Notes under the pieces: model-generated
Databases searched by the model: none
The model's input: the letters and a program-made list of their open reading frames with translations, nothing else
What the model was told of the DNA's origin: nothing
Position numbers and translations under genes: made by a program
DNA from: Pisciglobus halotolerans
Lineage (GTDB): Bacteria > Bacillota > Bacilli > Lactobacillales > Carnobacteriaceae
Direction of reading: 5' to 3'
Assembly: GCF_900113675.1 (NCBI RefSeq)
Contig: NZ_FOQE01000001.1
Coordinates: forward strand, 104,819 to 168,818
Length of the DNA: 64,000 nucleotides
Shown: positions 44,081 to 54,165 of the stretch, in pieces
How positions within the stretch are numbered: position 1 is the stretch's first letter
Layout: each line of letters begins with the position of its first letter

Positions 44081-45878
44081 CTTGTGTGAGTTCGATTATT
44101 CGGTCGACTGATTCGTCTAGGAAGTGAATGGTGTCTTTCAATGGTTTGTCTGTTGTAATATCGACACCCGCTACTTTAGCAGCTTCGGCTGGTTCGAATT
44201 GGTCTCCTGTTTTAAGGAAAGTTAACCAGTCTTCTACTGCTGGGGCACCTTCTTCTTTGATACGCAAGAAAGCTTGTGTAGCAATCGTCAGTCCTGCTGA
44301 ATAAGTGTAAGAGTATAATCCCATATAGTAATGAACTTGTCGCATCCAAGTCAACTCGGCACCTGGATTGATTTCGACGGCGTCACCCCAGAATTGTTTC
44401 AACACGTTACGTTTCAACTCATTTAACTTAGCTGCATCAAATCCTTTGCCTTCATCTACCAATTGATAGACCTCGCGCTGATAAGCGGCTTCCAGTAGAT
44501 GCGTAATAAAGTTATGGAAATAAGTGTTGGTGATCATTTTAGCCAAAGCATAGCGTTCTAAACGTGCGTTGGTCGCTTTTTGCTGCAAGGAATGCGTCAA
44601 CAATAGCTCATTAAAGGTTGAAGGAGCTTCGATCAAATAAAGTGAAGGCTCTACTCCTAAAATGTCATTGTTTTCAGCAGCCAGCAGTCCTTGAGCGGCA
44701 TGTCCGAATTCATGGATCAGCGTATATACATCCGACAGCTGACCAGTCCAAGACATCAAAACATAAGGATGAGTACCATAAGGGCTAGTACAAAATCCGC
44801 CTGTCGATTTCCCTTTATTCTGTGCAAAATCGACCCAACGTTCTGGGTAAGCTTTCATGACGCGGGCTACATAATCTTGGCCTAAGATAGCTATGGCTTC
44901 TTCGACATAACCTTTAGACGCTTCAATCGTGACCTCTGGTGAATAAGCAGCATCTAAATCGATTTTCACATCCGCATAGGTCATCTTGTCTAGGCTGTTT
45001 TCCTCTTTAAGATGGGTGATATATTTTTGCATGACAGGAGCCAGCTCTGACATGATGGTATCGATTTGTCGATCATACATTGCTCTGTCAACTTCTTGAT
45101 CATACAATAAGTAATCAAAAATCGAGTCAAACCCACGCATGGTAGCTATCGTCTTTTCTTTTTGGACTTGTGTATAATAAGCAGCAGCTACTACATTTTG
45201 ATATTGCGCTAAGGCGTTTGAAAATTTATCAAAAGCAGCTCGACGAATCGCTGTGTTCGGGTGATAAGCATAATAATCTTCATATAAAACAAAGCTTAGT
45301 GGGTATACCTTTCCCTCCGCTTCAAATGTACCAAAATCCATATCAGCCAAACGTGCCTGTTCATAAATATTTTCTGGCGCATTTAATACGGGACTTAAGC
45401 GAGCCAGTGCTTTTTCGACCGGCAACTCTAGTTGGATTTTTTTATCTTTTTTGATATGGCGAATAAAAGAGGCATATTGTGGTGCTTTTGCAACAACTTC
45501 ATCCAACACATCATCACTTGCAGCTTTCAGTTCTGCAGCAAAGAAAGTCGTTTTTGATCCGATCTCTGCCAACAAGTTAGACATGCTGCGAGACAATTCT
45601 ACATTTTCAGCATTAGTAATATCCGTTGATTCTGGCAAAAAAGCGTAATGATACGTCCAAGAAGCCATCTTTTCAATGTGTCCATAATCTTTTAACGCTG
45701 AAATAATGGTTTCAGCATCTGTTAGCTTGCCTTCATAATCTGTTGCCAGCTTAGTGACGCTTTTTTTCAACTCTTCGACAGCTTGGTCAAAAGCTGCTTT
45801 TGTTTCATATAAAGCAGAAGTATCCCAAGTTTGCTCAACGGGAACTTCTGCCCGTGTCTTCATTTCTTCTTTTGACAT
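44061..45878 (-). CDS. pepF: Oligoendopeptidase F
   Basis: A 605-residue M3 family zinc metallopeptidase that trims peptides of about 7-17 residues in the cytoplasm. The zinc site HEFGH is at residues 389-393, and the C-terminal helical part carries the substrate Tyr segment VHYYMGLYSYTYSAGL. Length matches PepF of lactic acid bacteria. Start follows GAGGAG. Downstream, partial copies of its 3' end lie before the terminator. Confidence 0.95.
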   Translation of the reverse strand: MSKEEMKTRAEVPVEQTWDTSALYETKAAFDQAVEELKKSVTKLATDYEGKLTDAETIISALKDYGHIEKMASWTYHYAFLPESTDITNAENVELSRSMSNLLAEIGSKTTFFAAELKAASDDVLDEVVAKAPQYASFIRHIKKDKKIQLELPVEKALARLSPVLNAPENIYEQARLADMDFGTFEAEGKVYPLSFVLYEDYYAYHPNTAIRRAAFDKFSNALAQYQNVVAAAYYTQVQKEKTIATMRGFDSIFDYLLYDQEVDRAMYDRQIDTIMSELAPVMQKYITHLKEENSLDKMTYADVKIDLDAAYSPEVTIEASKGYVEEAIAILGQDYVARVMKAYPERWVDFAQNKGKSTGGFCTSPYGTHPYVLMSWTGQLSDVYTLIHEFGHAAQGLLAAENNDILGVEPSLYLIEAPSTFNELLLTHSLQQKATNARLERYALAKMITNTYFHNFITHLLEAAYQREVYQLVDEGKGFDAAKLNELKRNVLKQFWGDAVEINPGAELTWMRQVHYYMGLYSYTYSAGLTIATQAFLRIKEEGAPAVEDWLTFLKTGDQFEPAEAAKVAGVDITTDKPLKDTIHFLDESVDRIIELTQELKDVE

Positions 45879-46023
45879 AACATTGCTCCTCTTTTGATTC
45901 TATGGTTAACAAAACCTCATCCTTTTCTAGTATAACACTCATTCAAAAGAGAATAGCAGAATGTTAAAGAAACGAATAGGAAATTTGAAAAGATCAATAA
46001 AAAATGTTCACTTTAAAGCTGCA

Positions 46024-46457
46024 CTATAGTGATTTCCAAAATTTCTTTTGATACTTTTCCATTGTATAACCAATATTTTCATAAAATTTGTGTGCTTCTT
46101 TTCTTGCTTCACCTGAATTCAATCTGATGGCTGCATAATGACGCTTTGCAGCCTCTTTTTCAAGTGCAAAAATCAATTTTTTGCCAATTCCTTGTTTGTG
46201 GTAATCTCCATCTACAGCAAGAGATAAAACGTTAAATAAGGTATCGGAATAGATGGTCGCATAAACTTCAGCATGGATATAGCCGACAGCCTTTTTTGTT
46301 TCTTCGTCTTCATAAACCAAAAAATAATGATGCTCTGCATCGGTCATCATTTTTTAAGCTGCTGTTGCGTCAACTCCAACGGAACATCATAGCCAAGTTG
46401 CTTGGCGTTTATTTCTCTCAGCGAAACTGCATCTGATAACTGTATCTCTCTTAACAT
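46024..46457 (-). pseudogene. GNAT acetyltransferase, frameshifted
   Basis: Start at 46457 behind AAGGAGGAAGAGA, reading MLREIQLSDAVSLREINAKQ and LGYDVPLELTQQQLKK, then stop. The remaining 108 residues (AVGYIHAEVYATIYSDTLF, DYHKQGIGKKLIFALEKEA) continue in the next frame and hold the acetyl-CoA loop. The break is at a run of six A on the minus strand (46355-46350); seven A would restore one frame. Dead gene, slippage, or sequencing error. Confidence 0.85.
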
Positions 46458-46604
46458 TCTCTTCCTCCTTATTTCCTGTAATCTTTTTCAGCATACTATC
46501 AGTTGTCTAGCGATAGGATAACACCAAGGTCACTATAAAGTAGACTGTTTTTTAATCCTCAATCATTTTCAAAAGTAATCAATCCATCAATAGTTGAATG
46601 GCCT

Positions 46605-47003
46605 CTATTGAGTTCTATTAGTCGTTTCATCCACGACTTTTAGATGGAAAGCTTCAAATAAAAATGCAGCACTTATCGCCAGTCCAACTAGAAGGACTAA
46701 GCCAATCAACATAAGCGTCACATTGGATACGAGATTAGGAAGAAAAATAATGATAAAAGGCAAAACAAAGAGAAGCTGATACCATTTGTTGCTCGTGATT
46801 TCAACAATTTCTCCGTCTTTCACAACTATTTCGTTACTTTTAGCGCCTGCTTGGGTCACTGTTAAATTTGCTTCATTACTTGGAAGATCGACCTCTACTT
46901 GTTGCCTAGTTCTGACTTTTTCAACTTTCTCATTATTTACTTTGAGGGTAATAGCTGAGGCTGAGCCCACCCAACCCGTTCGTCGTATAACTGTGATAGC
47001 CAT
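46605..47003 (-). CDS. Hypothetical membrane protein
   Basis: A 132-residue protein I do not recognise. The N-terminal 60 residues look like a small beta domain (SAITLKVNNEKVEKV, EVDLPSNEANLTVTQAG); two membrane helices follow at about 78-125. ATG at 47003 with AAAGGAG 12 nt upstream. It stands alone in a region of decayed genes and could itself be a remnant. Confidence 0.6.
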   Translation of the reverse strand: MAITVIRRTGWVGSASAITLKVNNEKVEKVRTRQQVEVDLPSNEANLTVTQAGAKSNEIVVKDGEIVEITSNKWYQLLFVLPFIIIFLPNLVSNVTLMLIGLVLLVGLAISAAFLFEAFHLKVVDETTNRTQ

Positions 47004-47483
47004 ACGTAAAAGCACTCCTTTTTGATCTAGTCATTTTCAGGTAAAAAGTAATACAAATACAAGGAATTTTTACGAGTGTCACTTGATAAAGGCAAGTATC
47101 TTTCTTCATCAGTCAGGTGTTGAACAACTCTTATTCTACGAGAGAAAGCTTGTATTATCAATTCAAAAGAAAAAATGACGCTAGAGCATGACTTGCATGC
47201 ACTAGTGTCATTTATGTACAGCTGAATCACTTTGCTATCTTTTGATGAAGCTACATTCCTTTATCCTCCATCATTGATGCCTGTTGATCAAAGAAAAAGG
47301 AATGTCGTTGTATGCACGAGTGATAGAAACTAAAAAAGTTAATTTCTTAAAGGAACAGAAAAAACGGAAGCAACGACACATCTTATTTTTTAGTAGATAG
47401 CATGTAAACTATTCACTATATGTATAGCCTCTATCTAATGAAAAAAATCTCCAAAAACTGTCTTTGCTTCTCGCCTTAACTTT

Positions 47484-47640
47484 TTATAGAAACATTCCAG
47501 CGATCGCGGCGTTTAATAAGGATACAAGTGTCCCCGTTACCATTCCTCTTAATCCTAAGCGCGAGATATCTTTTCTTCGATTTACTAAGTTTTTTTCTTT
47601 TACATTGTTGAAAGTCAATTTATATTCTAGTGCAATTAAA
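47484..47640 (-). pseudogene. Remnant of a nucleoside transporter C-terminus
   Basis: One minus-strand frame reads RKDISRLGLRGMVTGTLVSL then LNAAIAGMFL and stops, which resembles the last helix of NupC-type concentrative nucleoside transporters. No start or upstream body is present. The DNA around it (47004-47805) has no other gene I can support. Confidence 0.4.
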
Positions 47641-47805
47641 AGGTAATGACAATCATAATCATACTGATCATTTATTGCAGAATCTTTTGATTTTTTCTTT
47701 TCGATAGATCATATTGCTACCCTCTTCACCTGCAGCTTTTAGATAGTAAATTTCTAATAAGATACAACACTCATTGTCGCTCTTTCTTGCCAACAATTCC
47801 TACAA

Positions 47806-48639
47806 CTACTTCTTCCTTTTGCTTTCTAGAAACATCACTAAACAAAACCATAACATGCTTAGTACAAGAGCAGCTATAAACCATCCTACATGTTGTGAAA
47901 ATAACTTTCTAGTTGGATTAATACTTTGCAATATACCGAAAATTCCATTCGCCCAAATGAACGGTAACCATGCCTTTAAAAACACGCGTCTTTCTTTTTT
48001 TCCAAAAAAAGTTATTCCAGTAAAAATAACTAAACACACAATAATTATCGCAATGAAGATAGGTAAGCGAATTGGAATCATCCATGCTTTTGGTTGAATG
48101 AACTGAATACCTACGAATAATCCTAATATTCCTATACTTAATAACCACAAAATGAAAAATTTTGTTAGCTTATGAGTAGGTATTTTAATATAGATACTTT
48201 TGTGAATTCCCCAAAGAATCAATTGTATCAATACTACTGTGACAACCCCATTCAAAATAATCGGAAGTAAATTCAATTGATTAGTATGAGAGGACCCCTC
48301 TCCCATAAAGTAGCATAACGTACTCAGTCCAAATATATAGCCAAATAACTAAAATTTCCTCCAATGGTCTATTTTGGAAAAATTTGAAATGAATTGGTCT
48401 GCTGTTCCTTTAGTTCTTTGCCAAAATATTCTCTAGCCTTCACGCCATCTTGCTGTGCGCTAAGCATATCTTGCAAAATTTCAAGCCAACTAGATTCTAT
48501 TTCCTTATCACTAAAAAAGTCATGCAGTTCTTATGTAAATGAGCAAGTCACTATAGTATTTCTCATTTTCTCTTGTGAGCTGTTCTCGCAATAAATCAGT
48601 CATCTTGCTCATTTCTTCTATCGTTTCAGTATTGTTCAT
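47806..48639 (-). pseudogene. DUF1129-like membrane protein gene, broken by frameshifts
   Basis: Starts at 48639, overlapping the padR stop, and reads MNNTETIEEMSKMTDLLREQ then a helical N-terminus. A frameshift follows at ...YIR; the next frame gives LHDFFSDKEIESSWLEILQD and DGVKAREYFGKELKEQ, then ends. A second break precedes the 166-residue membrane part (about five helices) at 48306-47806. Genes of this kind are often coupled to PadR regulators; the family name is inferred from pattern. Confidence 0.75.
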
Positions 48640-48969
48640 GATTATCCCCTCCAGTCTTCATAATGATTTGATTAACTATTTTCTCTAAAAGCTGCCACTC
48701 CTTTACAAATTCTTTAGAAGCTATATTACCCTCAGGTGTTAGAAAATAGTACTTTCTATTCGGTCCTTCAGTAGAAGGTTTCATTTTGCTTTTTAAATAG
48801 CCTTTTTTTTCTAATTTTTGCAGCAAAGGATATACTGTACCGCCAATAATCTCTGAAAAACCTATTCCTTTTAATTTCTGTACCAATTCGTAACCATAGA
48901 CTTCTTCCTCTGATATGACTAATAGTACACAACCTTCAATATTCCTTTCAGTAGCTGAGTATTGTTCAT
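48626..48969 (-). pseudogene. PadR family regulator, frameshifted
   Basis: Start at 48969 behind AAAGGAG, reading MNNTQLLKGIL; one base seems to be missing after TTG, since the next frame continues EGCVLLVISEEEVYGYELVQ and then the winged helix GGTVYPLLQKLEKKGYLKS to the end. PadR regulators sense drugs or phenolic acids. Its stop overlaps the start of the broken membrane protein gene, so a former two-gene operon has decayed. Confidence 0.8.
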
Positions 48970-49060
48970 AAACGAGACTCCTTTTGCTATAAGGTATAAC
49001 ATACTAGCCAATATGAACTGATGAAATCAACACAGTGTATGTAATATAGGGGATCACTAA

Positions 49061-49102
49061 AAAAAGTCCTCTGACGCTTTTTACAGGCCAGAAGACTTTT
49101 TT
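49061..49102 (-). terminator. Terminator after the ASCH gene
   Basis: AAAAAGTC-CTCTG / CAGA-AGACTTTT with T runs on the minus strand, 19 bp past the stop. Confidence 0.75.
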
Positions 49103-49120
49103 CAACAATTTAGCTTTTTT

Positions 49121-49548
49121 TTAGAAATACAACACTTTAAACTTTTCACATAACACTGGAACTTTATTGTTAAACGCTTGATGGACTTCTTTAAATCCCT
49201 TCTTAAAAAAGTCTTCAGGAGCTTCACGCCAGTATCTCAATGTTCGGTCACCTTCACCTTCTAAGTATGCGTGTTCCTCCGTTACTTCATCAAAAGGTAC
49301 CACTTCAACGGAAGTAGTTTCAACAATAGCTGCTGCTCTTCCATCGCCATCTAAAACAATGTTATAAAGACCAACATACGGTATTAGATCATCTTTCTCA
49401 TATAGAGAATAATTAGAAGCTGTAGCTGAATTTGTGCCAGCTATCACCAATTCAGCAAGTTCATTGGCCATTTTTTTAGAATCACCAAATGCCCAAGCAC
49501 TTTAATCTTTGGGGCATTCGGATTTATTTTTTTATATTCTTCCCACAT
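49121..49548 (-). pseudogene. ASCH domain protein, frameshifted near the N-terminus
   Basis: The 116-residue main frame (MANELAELVIAGTNSATASN, VEVVPFDEVTEEHAYLEGEG, DRTLRYWREAPEDFFKKG) is an ASCH domain, a PUA-like RNA-binding fold. The missing N-terminus is found in another frame: MWEEYKKINPNAPK, then SAWAFGDSKK, joined by a one-base shift near ATTAAAGTGC. No ribosome site precedes the 49548 ATG, so the 5' end may also be lost. The following gap (49549-49989) shows nothing definite. Confidence 0.78.
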
Positions 49549-49989
49549 CTGAGTAATAATTTAGGTGACAGCACAAAATGGTCAACAATATTTTTTCATG
49601 CTCTTTTGTAATAGCTCCCCTTATTATACCGCTTATACTTTTTAATACAATTGTTATGAAAACGAATAAAAATAGAAAGTTTTTTAAACATTTCCTCAGC
49701 TATTTTTCATATAAAACGAAAAAAATCGTTTATTTTAATGTCTTTCTAAAAGAAGACGTTTTCTGAAAAAATAAGTCGTTTCATCTATTTAAAGAACATC
49801 TGTTTGTCTGATACACTTGTCTAATGTTTCTGATATTTATTCTAAAAAAATGAATAAATGAAAAAATCTGCAACATCGATTGAAGACTCATGTAAAAAGG
49901 AGGTTTTGGTCAGAATCAATAGGCATGAGATGAAGGACTTTTAAGGCGATGCAACAAGGGTAAATCTATTACATAATAAGAAGAGATGA

Positions 49990-51189
49990 GTGAATAACAT
50001 TATGCATTATTTTATTAGTATTTTAGGAATCATCATTGTTTTAGCGATTGCGTGGGGAATATCGAATAAAAAGAAGAGTATTCGTTACCAGCCTATTTTG
50101 ATCATGATCCTCGGTCAGTTGCTTTTAACTTGGTTTATGTTAGGAACAACCGTTGGATTAAACAGTATCCAATTTGTTTCAGGAGGCTTTGCTAAACTGA
50201 TCGACTATGCAAAAACGGGGGTAGATTTTGTGGTTGGTGGCTGGGTTCCAGCTGGAGGCGTTCCTTTTTTTGTAACAGCGTTGATGCCGATCATCTTCAC
50301 ATCTGCCTTGCTTTCTTTGCTGAACCACATCAAAATATTGCCGATCGTGATCAAGTATATCGGCGGTTTTGTGTCTAAGGCTACCGGTCTTCCAAAGGTA
50401 GAAAGTTTTAATGCCGTCAATAGCGTCTTCTTCGGTCAATCTGAAGCCTTACTGGCCATCAAAAATCATCTGCCTAAAATGGAAAAGAATCGTTTATTTA
50501 TTGTTTGTTTATCGGCCATGTCTAGTGTTTCAGCTTCGATCATCGCTTCTTATATGACGATCATTCCAGCTGAATATGTATTATCCGGCATGATGTTGAA
50601 CATGCTTGGCGGACTGATCATCGGCTCGATCGCTGCACCAATTGAAAAAGAAACGGTTAAGGACGAGGCTATCAAAATCGATGAATTGGTTACCACCAAT
50701 AATGTATTCGACGCAATTTCTGCAGGAGCATTGGACGGCGGAAAAGTGGTTTTAATTGTTTCTGCCATGCTGGTTGCTTATTTAGGTTTACTAGACTTGT
50801 TAGATGGTATCGTGAGCGCCATTGCAGGCATCAGCATGACCAACATCCTCGGCTATGTTTTCTCTCCGATTGCTTTTATAATGGGAATCCCAGCTAACGA
50901 AACACTACAAGCCGGCAGTGTGATGGCTACTAAATTATTGGCAAATGAATTTGCAGCCATTTTAAAATTTCAGCCTATGATGGAAAAACTGTCCGCAAGA
51001 ACGATCGGAATCGTTTCGACTTTCTTAACCTCATTTGGAGCTGTCGGCAGTATTGGGATCATCAGCGGTACGATTCAAGCCATCGACGGCGCTAAAGCAA
51101 AAGAAGTTTCAAAATTCGGACTAAAAATGTTGTTGGCTTCAATACTAGTGTCTATCTTAAGCGGTACGATCGTCGGGTTGTTCTTATAA
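49990..51189 (+). CDS. nupC: NupC-type concentrative nucleoside transporter
   Basis: A 399-residue membrane protein of the CNT family: GVPFFVTALMPIIFTSALLS, FFGQSEALLAIK and the substrate region NEFAAILKF, TSFGAVGSIGIISG. It imports nucleosides with H+ or Na+. GTG at 49990 or ATG at 50002 are both possible; the ribosome site (AAGAAGAGATGA) is weak. Intact, unlike the CNT remnant at 47.5 kb. Works naturally with cdd. Confidence 0.92.
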   Translation: MNNIMHYFISILGIIIVLAIAWGISNKKKSIRYQPILIMILGQLLLTWFMLGTTVGLNSIQFVSGGFAKLIDYAKTGVDFVVGGWVPAGGVPFFVTALMPIIFTSALLSLLNHIKILPIVIKYIGGFVSKATGLPKVESFNAVNSVFFGQSEALLAIKNHLPKMEKNRLFIVCLSAMSSVSASIIASYMTIIPAEYVLSGMMLNMLGGLIIGSIAAPIEKETVKDEAIKIDELVTTNNVFDAISAGALDGGKVVLIVSAMLVAYLGLLDLLDGIVSAIAGISMTNILGYVFSPIAFIMGIPANETLQAGSVMATKLLANEFAAILKFQPMMEKLSARTIGIVSTFLTSFGAVGSIGIISGTIQAIDGAKAKEVSKFGLKMLLASILVSILSGTIVGLFL

Positions 51190-51235
51190 CTATCGTTTAA
51201 ACAGACTATAGAAGAATAAATAAAATAATCTTAAA

Positions 51236-51277
51236 AACCTGCTAAACAAAGATTTTCTCTGTTTAGCAGGTTTGTTT
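51236..51277. terminator. Bidirectional terminator between nupC and the GNAT gene
   Basis: AAACCTGCTAAACA / TGTTTAGCAGGTTT around AAGATTTTCTC with A and T flanks. Confidence 0.85.
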
Positions 51278-51281
51278 TATT

Positions 51282-51821
51282 TTAAATTTCAATAGCAGTC
51301 TTTAAATTCAAACCAAAATAAATGTGGTCATGCAATACGCCATTGAAATTAGCAATTTTTGGCATACGTCCCCATTCTCTAAAACCATACTTATGCAGCA
51401 TGGCTTCGCTGGCTGCATTGCCTTCTACAACAAATGCAATCACATTTTCATAGCCGATTTCTTTGGCTTTGTTCAAGGTATGATTGACCAATTTTGAGCC
51501 GATCCCTTGTTTACGAAAATCACCGCTGACATAATAGCTGATCTCCGCTACATGTTCCACAGCTTTTCGCCCTGTTCGATAGCCGGTAAGATGACTATAT
51601 CCTGCAACCTTGCCATCCACTTCGTAAACGAAAAGGGGATATCTTTCTAATTGATGTAGTTCGAACCATTCCATTCTTTCTTCCGTTGTGAATCGTTCTG
51701 TATCACACGTAATGCCACCTAGTGCAATCGCTGAATTATAAATGTCCACCATCTCGGGCAAATCTGATAATCTGGCTTCTCGAATACCTGTTAAGGGTTT
51801 GACAAAGGTCACGTTTATCAT
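51282..51821 (-). CDS. GNAT acetyltransferase, phosphinothricin acetyltransferase-like
   Basis: A 179-residue acetyltransferase with IREARLSDLPEMVDIYNSAI, the acetyl-CoA loop DFRKQGIGSKLV, and the ENVIAFVVEGNAASEAMLHK, YGFREWG segments of the Pat/MnaT family. Substrates include phosphinothricin and methionine sulfoximine-like amino acids. GGAGG lies 12 nt before the ATG. Confidence 0.87.
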   Translation of the reverse strand: MINVTFVKPLTGIREARLSDLPEMVDIYNSAIALGGITCDTERFTTEERMEWFELHQLERYPLFVYEVDGKVAGYSHLTGYRTGRKAVEHVAEISYYVSGDFRKQGIGSKLVNHTLNKAKEIGYENVIAFVVEGNAASEAMLHKYGFREWGRMPKIANFNGVLHDHIYFGLNLKTAIEI

Positions 51822-52056
51822 CTTACTTTAATGCCTCCTTATATCTTGACACGCTTATTTTCTGCCTGTGCCGGTCTCTCGCTAAAGCCTATCGCCTCAA
51901 GGCTTACACTAACTTTACAGGCTTTTCTTTCACGGCAAAACATATTATAGACGGTTCATTTCTGAGTTACAATCTTTTTTTTGCGCAATTTTATTATTTT
52001 TTTACCACTCTTTTTGTTATCCTTTTTTCGCTTTTTTTCTTTTCCTGTCAAAACTA

Positions 52057-52101
52057 AAAAAAGCCGTTAGAGCAAAGAAATCTCTTCGGGCTAACCGCTC
52101 A
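52057..52101 (-). terminator. Terminator of the ATP-grasp gene
   Basis: GAGCGGTTAG / CTAACGGCT-type stem followed by seven T on the minus strand, about 30 bp past the stop. The gap upstream to 51822 holds only AT-rich DNA. Confidence 0.7.
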
Positions 52102-52127
52102 TTGTTGTTACGAATTTGTTCATTCTT

Positions 52128-53099
52128 TTATTTAACAATCTTCGTTTTCTCTGGCACTTTTTCCAACTTCTTTTGTAACCATTTCGCTAACGCCAGCATG
52201 GCAAATTTGCCGGCTTCTTGTTCTGCATCCGCGTTATAATTCGTATTGGTATTGACATCATACACATAAATCTCGCCTTGTTCATTTTGAATAAACTCGA
52301 TCGCCGCTACATCGATTCGTTGTTGCTTTAAGAAATCTTCATACTGCTTGATCTGGTTTTTTGGCAACCCGTCTTTTAAGACATGGAATTTACTTTCCAT
52401 CATAAATGAATCGTCCTCACCAGGGCAATAATCTTCTCCAAACGGTACTTGGCAGTTGTCAGCCGGGCACAATTCAAAACCATCTGTTGAATCGACAGCT
52501 ACCGCATAAAAGAACTTGCCACCGATAAACTCGGCACGAATGATATGTCCATCAACTGGTCGAATATACTGTTGGACTAAGCTGATCCCATCGACTGAAT
52601 CTTCAAAATCATATCCATATACATAATCTTTCACAGCTTCCATGCTGTTTAATAAGCGGACGCCTAAGCCTTTGCCAGCACGGTTGTGTTTGATCACTAA
52701 AGGAAACAGATTCATTGTTTCTGCTGCTTTCACAATGTTTTTCGCCCCTACTGCTCCGATTGTTCGAGGCGTTTGGATCCCGCTTTCTTGGAGTGCTAAA
52801 TACTGCTTTAACTTGCTGACTTCCAGCGTGATCGCTCCCGTACCGTTCACTACCTCTGCCCCATAGCTTTCTAACCAATGCAAGACTTGATCCGTCAACT
52901 CAGGTGCGTATCGATGTCCACGGGTATGAGAAGAGGCACTCATACGGTTATAAAATACACCAGCAGGAGGAACAGCTTGCACGTCTACCATCCCTGTTTT
53001 CAAGTTCCACTCTTCATAAGGAACGGCCAATTCGTCCAAACGAACCGTTAAATGCTTTGTCCAATCTTCGTTTTCGTGGATAATATATACTTTCTTCAT
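52128..53099 (-). CDS. ATP-grasp ligase, RimK-like
   Basis: A 323-residue ATP-grasp enzyme. The ATP-binding segment is FPLVIKHNRAGKGLGVRLL and the metal site is in IEFIQNEQGEIYVYDVNTN, typical of RimK/glutathione-synthetase folds. Such enzymes join an amino acid to a carboxylate; the partner here cannot be told. A serine- and histidine-containing block FYNRMSASSHTRGHRYAP near residue 50 may help substrate binding. It follows the pyridoxal kinase gene by 42 bp, possibly co-transcribed. Confidence 0.82.
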   Translation of the reverse strand: MKKVYIIHENEDWTKHLTVRLDELAVPYEEWNLKTGMVDVQAVPPAGVFYNRMSASSHTRGHRYAPELTDQVLHWLESYGAEVVNGTGAITLEVSKLKQYLALQESGIQTPRTIGAVGAKNIVKAAETMNLFPLVIKHNRAGKGLGVRLLNSMEAVKDYVYGYDFEDSVDGISLVQQYIRPVDGHIIRAEFIGGKFFYAVAVDSTDGFELCPADNCQVPFGEDYCPGEDDSFMMESKFHVLKDGLPKNQIKQYEDFLKQQRIDVAAIEFIQNEQGEIYVYDVNTNTNYNADAEQEAGKFAMLALAKWLQKKLEKVPEKTKIVK

Positions 53100-53141
53100 C
53101 TTGTCCGTTCTCCTCTTGTGTTCTACATCCTTTTGTTTTAC

Positions 53142-54002
53142 CTATTTCCTAGTTCCAGTGCTCAGCCGGTTCATCAAGTCAGGCAAATCTTTTTCAAAAA
53201 CAACGCCATATAAAGGGTCGACTTCTTCCTCGATCGTCCGTTTCACTACTTTTGAAACATAATCAACTGCTGCTTCCGTCGACTCGCTTACTGAATGACA
53301 TTGAAATAAAAAGCCTGCAATCACGCTTGTAAAGAGATCTCCAGTTCCATCAAAGTGTCCTGGAAAAGCTTTCGCCGTTGGGTAATCAATCGCTGGATCA
53401 GCCTTTGACCAGACAGCTGCGCCGATTTTTCCTTCTTCAAAACTGATGCCAGATAGAATGATTTTTTGATTTTCTTTTACAACAAGCGCCTTTAACAGTT
53501 CCTCTATCTTTCTATGTGAAAGAGATGCATGCGGGTATCGTTTTCCTGTCAAATAACTCGCTTCTGTCACATTAGGGATCAATACATCCGCGTACTGACA
53601 AAGTTCTTTCATTTTAGCGATATGTTCTTGCGTAAAACCATCATATAGCTGTCCGTTATCTCCCATAACTGGATCCAGCACTACCAATGCATCTTCTGTC
53701 ATAAATTCACCCAGGAGCTCTTCGACAAGATGCATTTGCCCTAAAGAGCCTAAATAGCCGATCACGATCCCGTCAAAGCGAATATCAAGAGTGCGCCAAT
53801 GCTCCAGTACTTTTTCCATTTCTTCGCTCAAATCTAAAAAAGTATACTGTTCAAAACCAGGCCCTGTATGTGTGGACAATAATGCAGTTGGCAGCACATT
53901 GACCCAATTTCCCAGACAACTTAAGATAGGAACGGCCACATTCATGGAGATCCGGCAGCTCAATGAAATGTCTTGAACAACTAATATTCTAGGTTGCTTC
54001 AA
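53142..54002 (-). CDS. Pyridoxal/pyridoxamine kinase
   Basis: A 286-residue PfkB/ribokinase-superfamily enzyme of the PdxY type: VQDISLSCRISMNVAVPILS, VLDPVMGDNG and the GTGD anion hole in FDGTGDLFTSVIAG. It phosphorylates vitamin B6 forms to pyridoxal phosphate. TTG start behind GGAGGGGTAGC. It is divergent from an ECF S component, supporting a salvage role. Confidence 0.88.
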   Translation of the reverse strand: MKQPRILVVQDISLSCRISMNVAVPILSCLGNWVNVLPTALLSTHTGPGFEQYTFLDLSEEMEKVLEHWRTLDIRFDGIVIGYLGSLGQMHLVEELLGEFMTEDALVVLDPVMGDNGQLYDGFTQEHIAKMKELCQYADVLIPNVTEASYLTGKRYPHASLSHRKIEELLKALVVKENQKIILSGISFEEGKIGAAVWSKADPAIDYPTAKAFPGHFDGTGDLFTSVIAGFLFQCHSVSESTEAAVDYVSKVVKRTIEEEVDPLYGVVFEKDLPDLMNRLSTGTRK

Positions 54003-54165
54003 GCTACCCCTCCTTTTTTATGCTCATTTTCTTTCTCCAGTCTAACACAATTTTTCTATCGGCTCTTAATTTTTTTCTTTCTTTCATTTGAAAAAGCTAT
54101 GAAAATGACCAACGAAACGCTACAATAAAACTAACTTTGATCTAACAACAGTCAGGAGGGAGAAC

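Noticed and set aside
47464..47646. 60-codon plus-strand ORF
   Set aside because: The opposite strand gives a better match, to the end of a nucleoside transporter; the plus-strand frame has no ribosome site.
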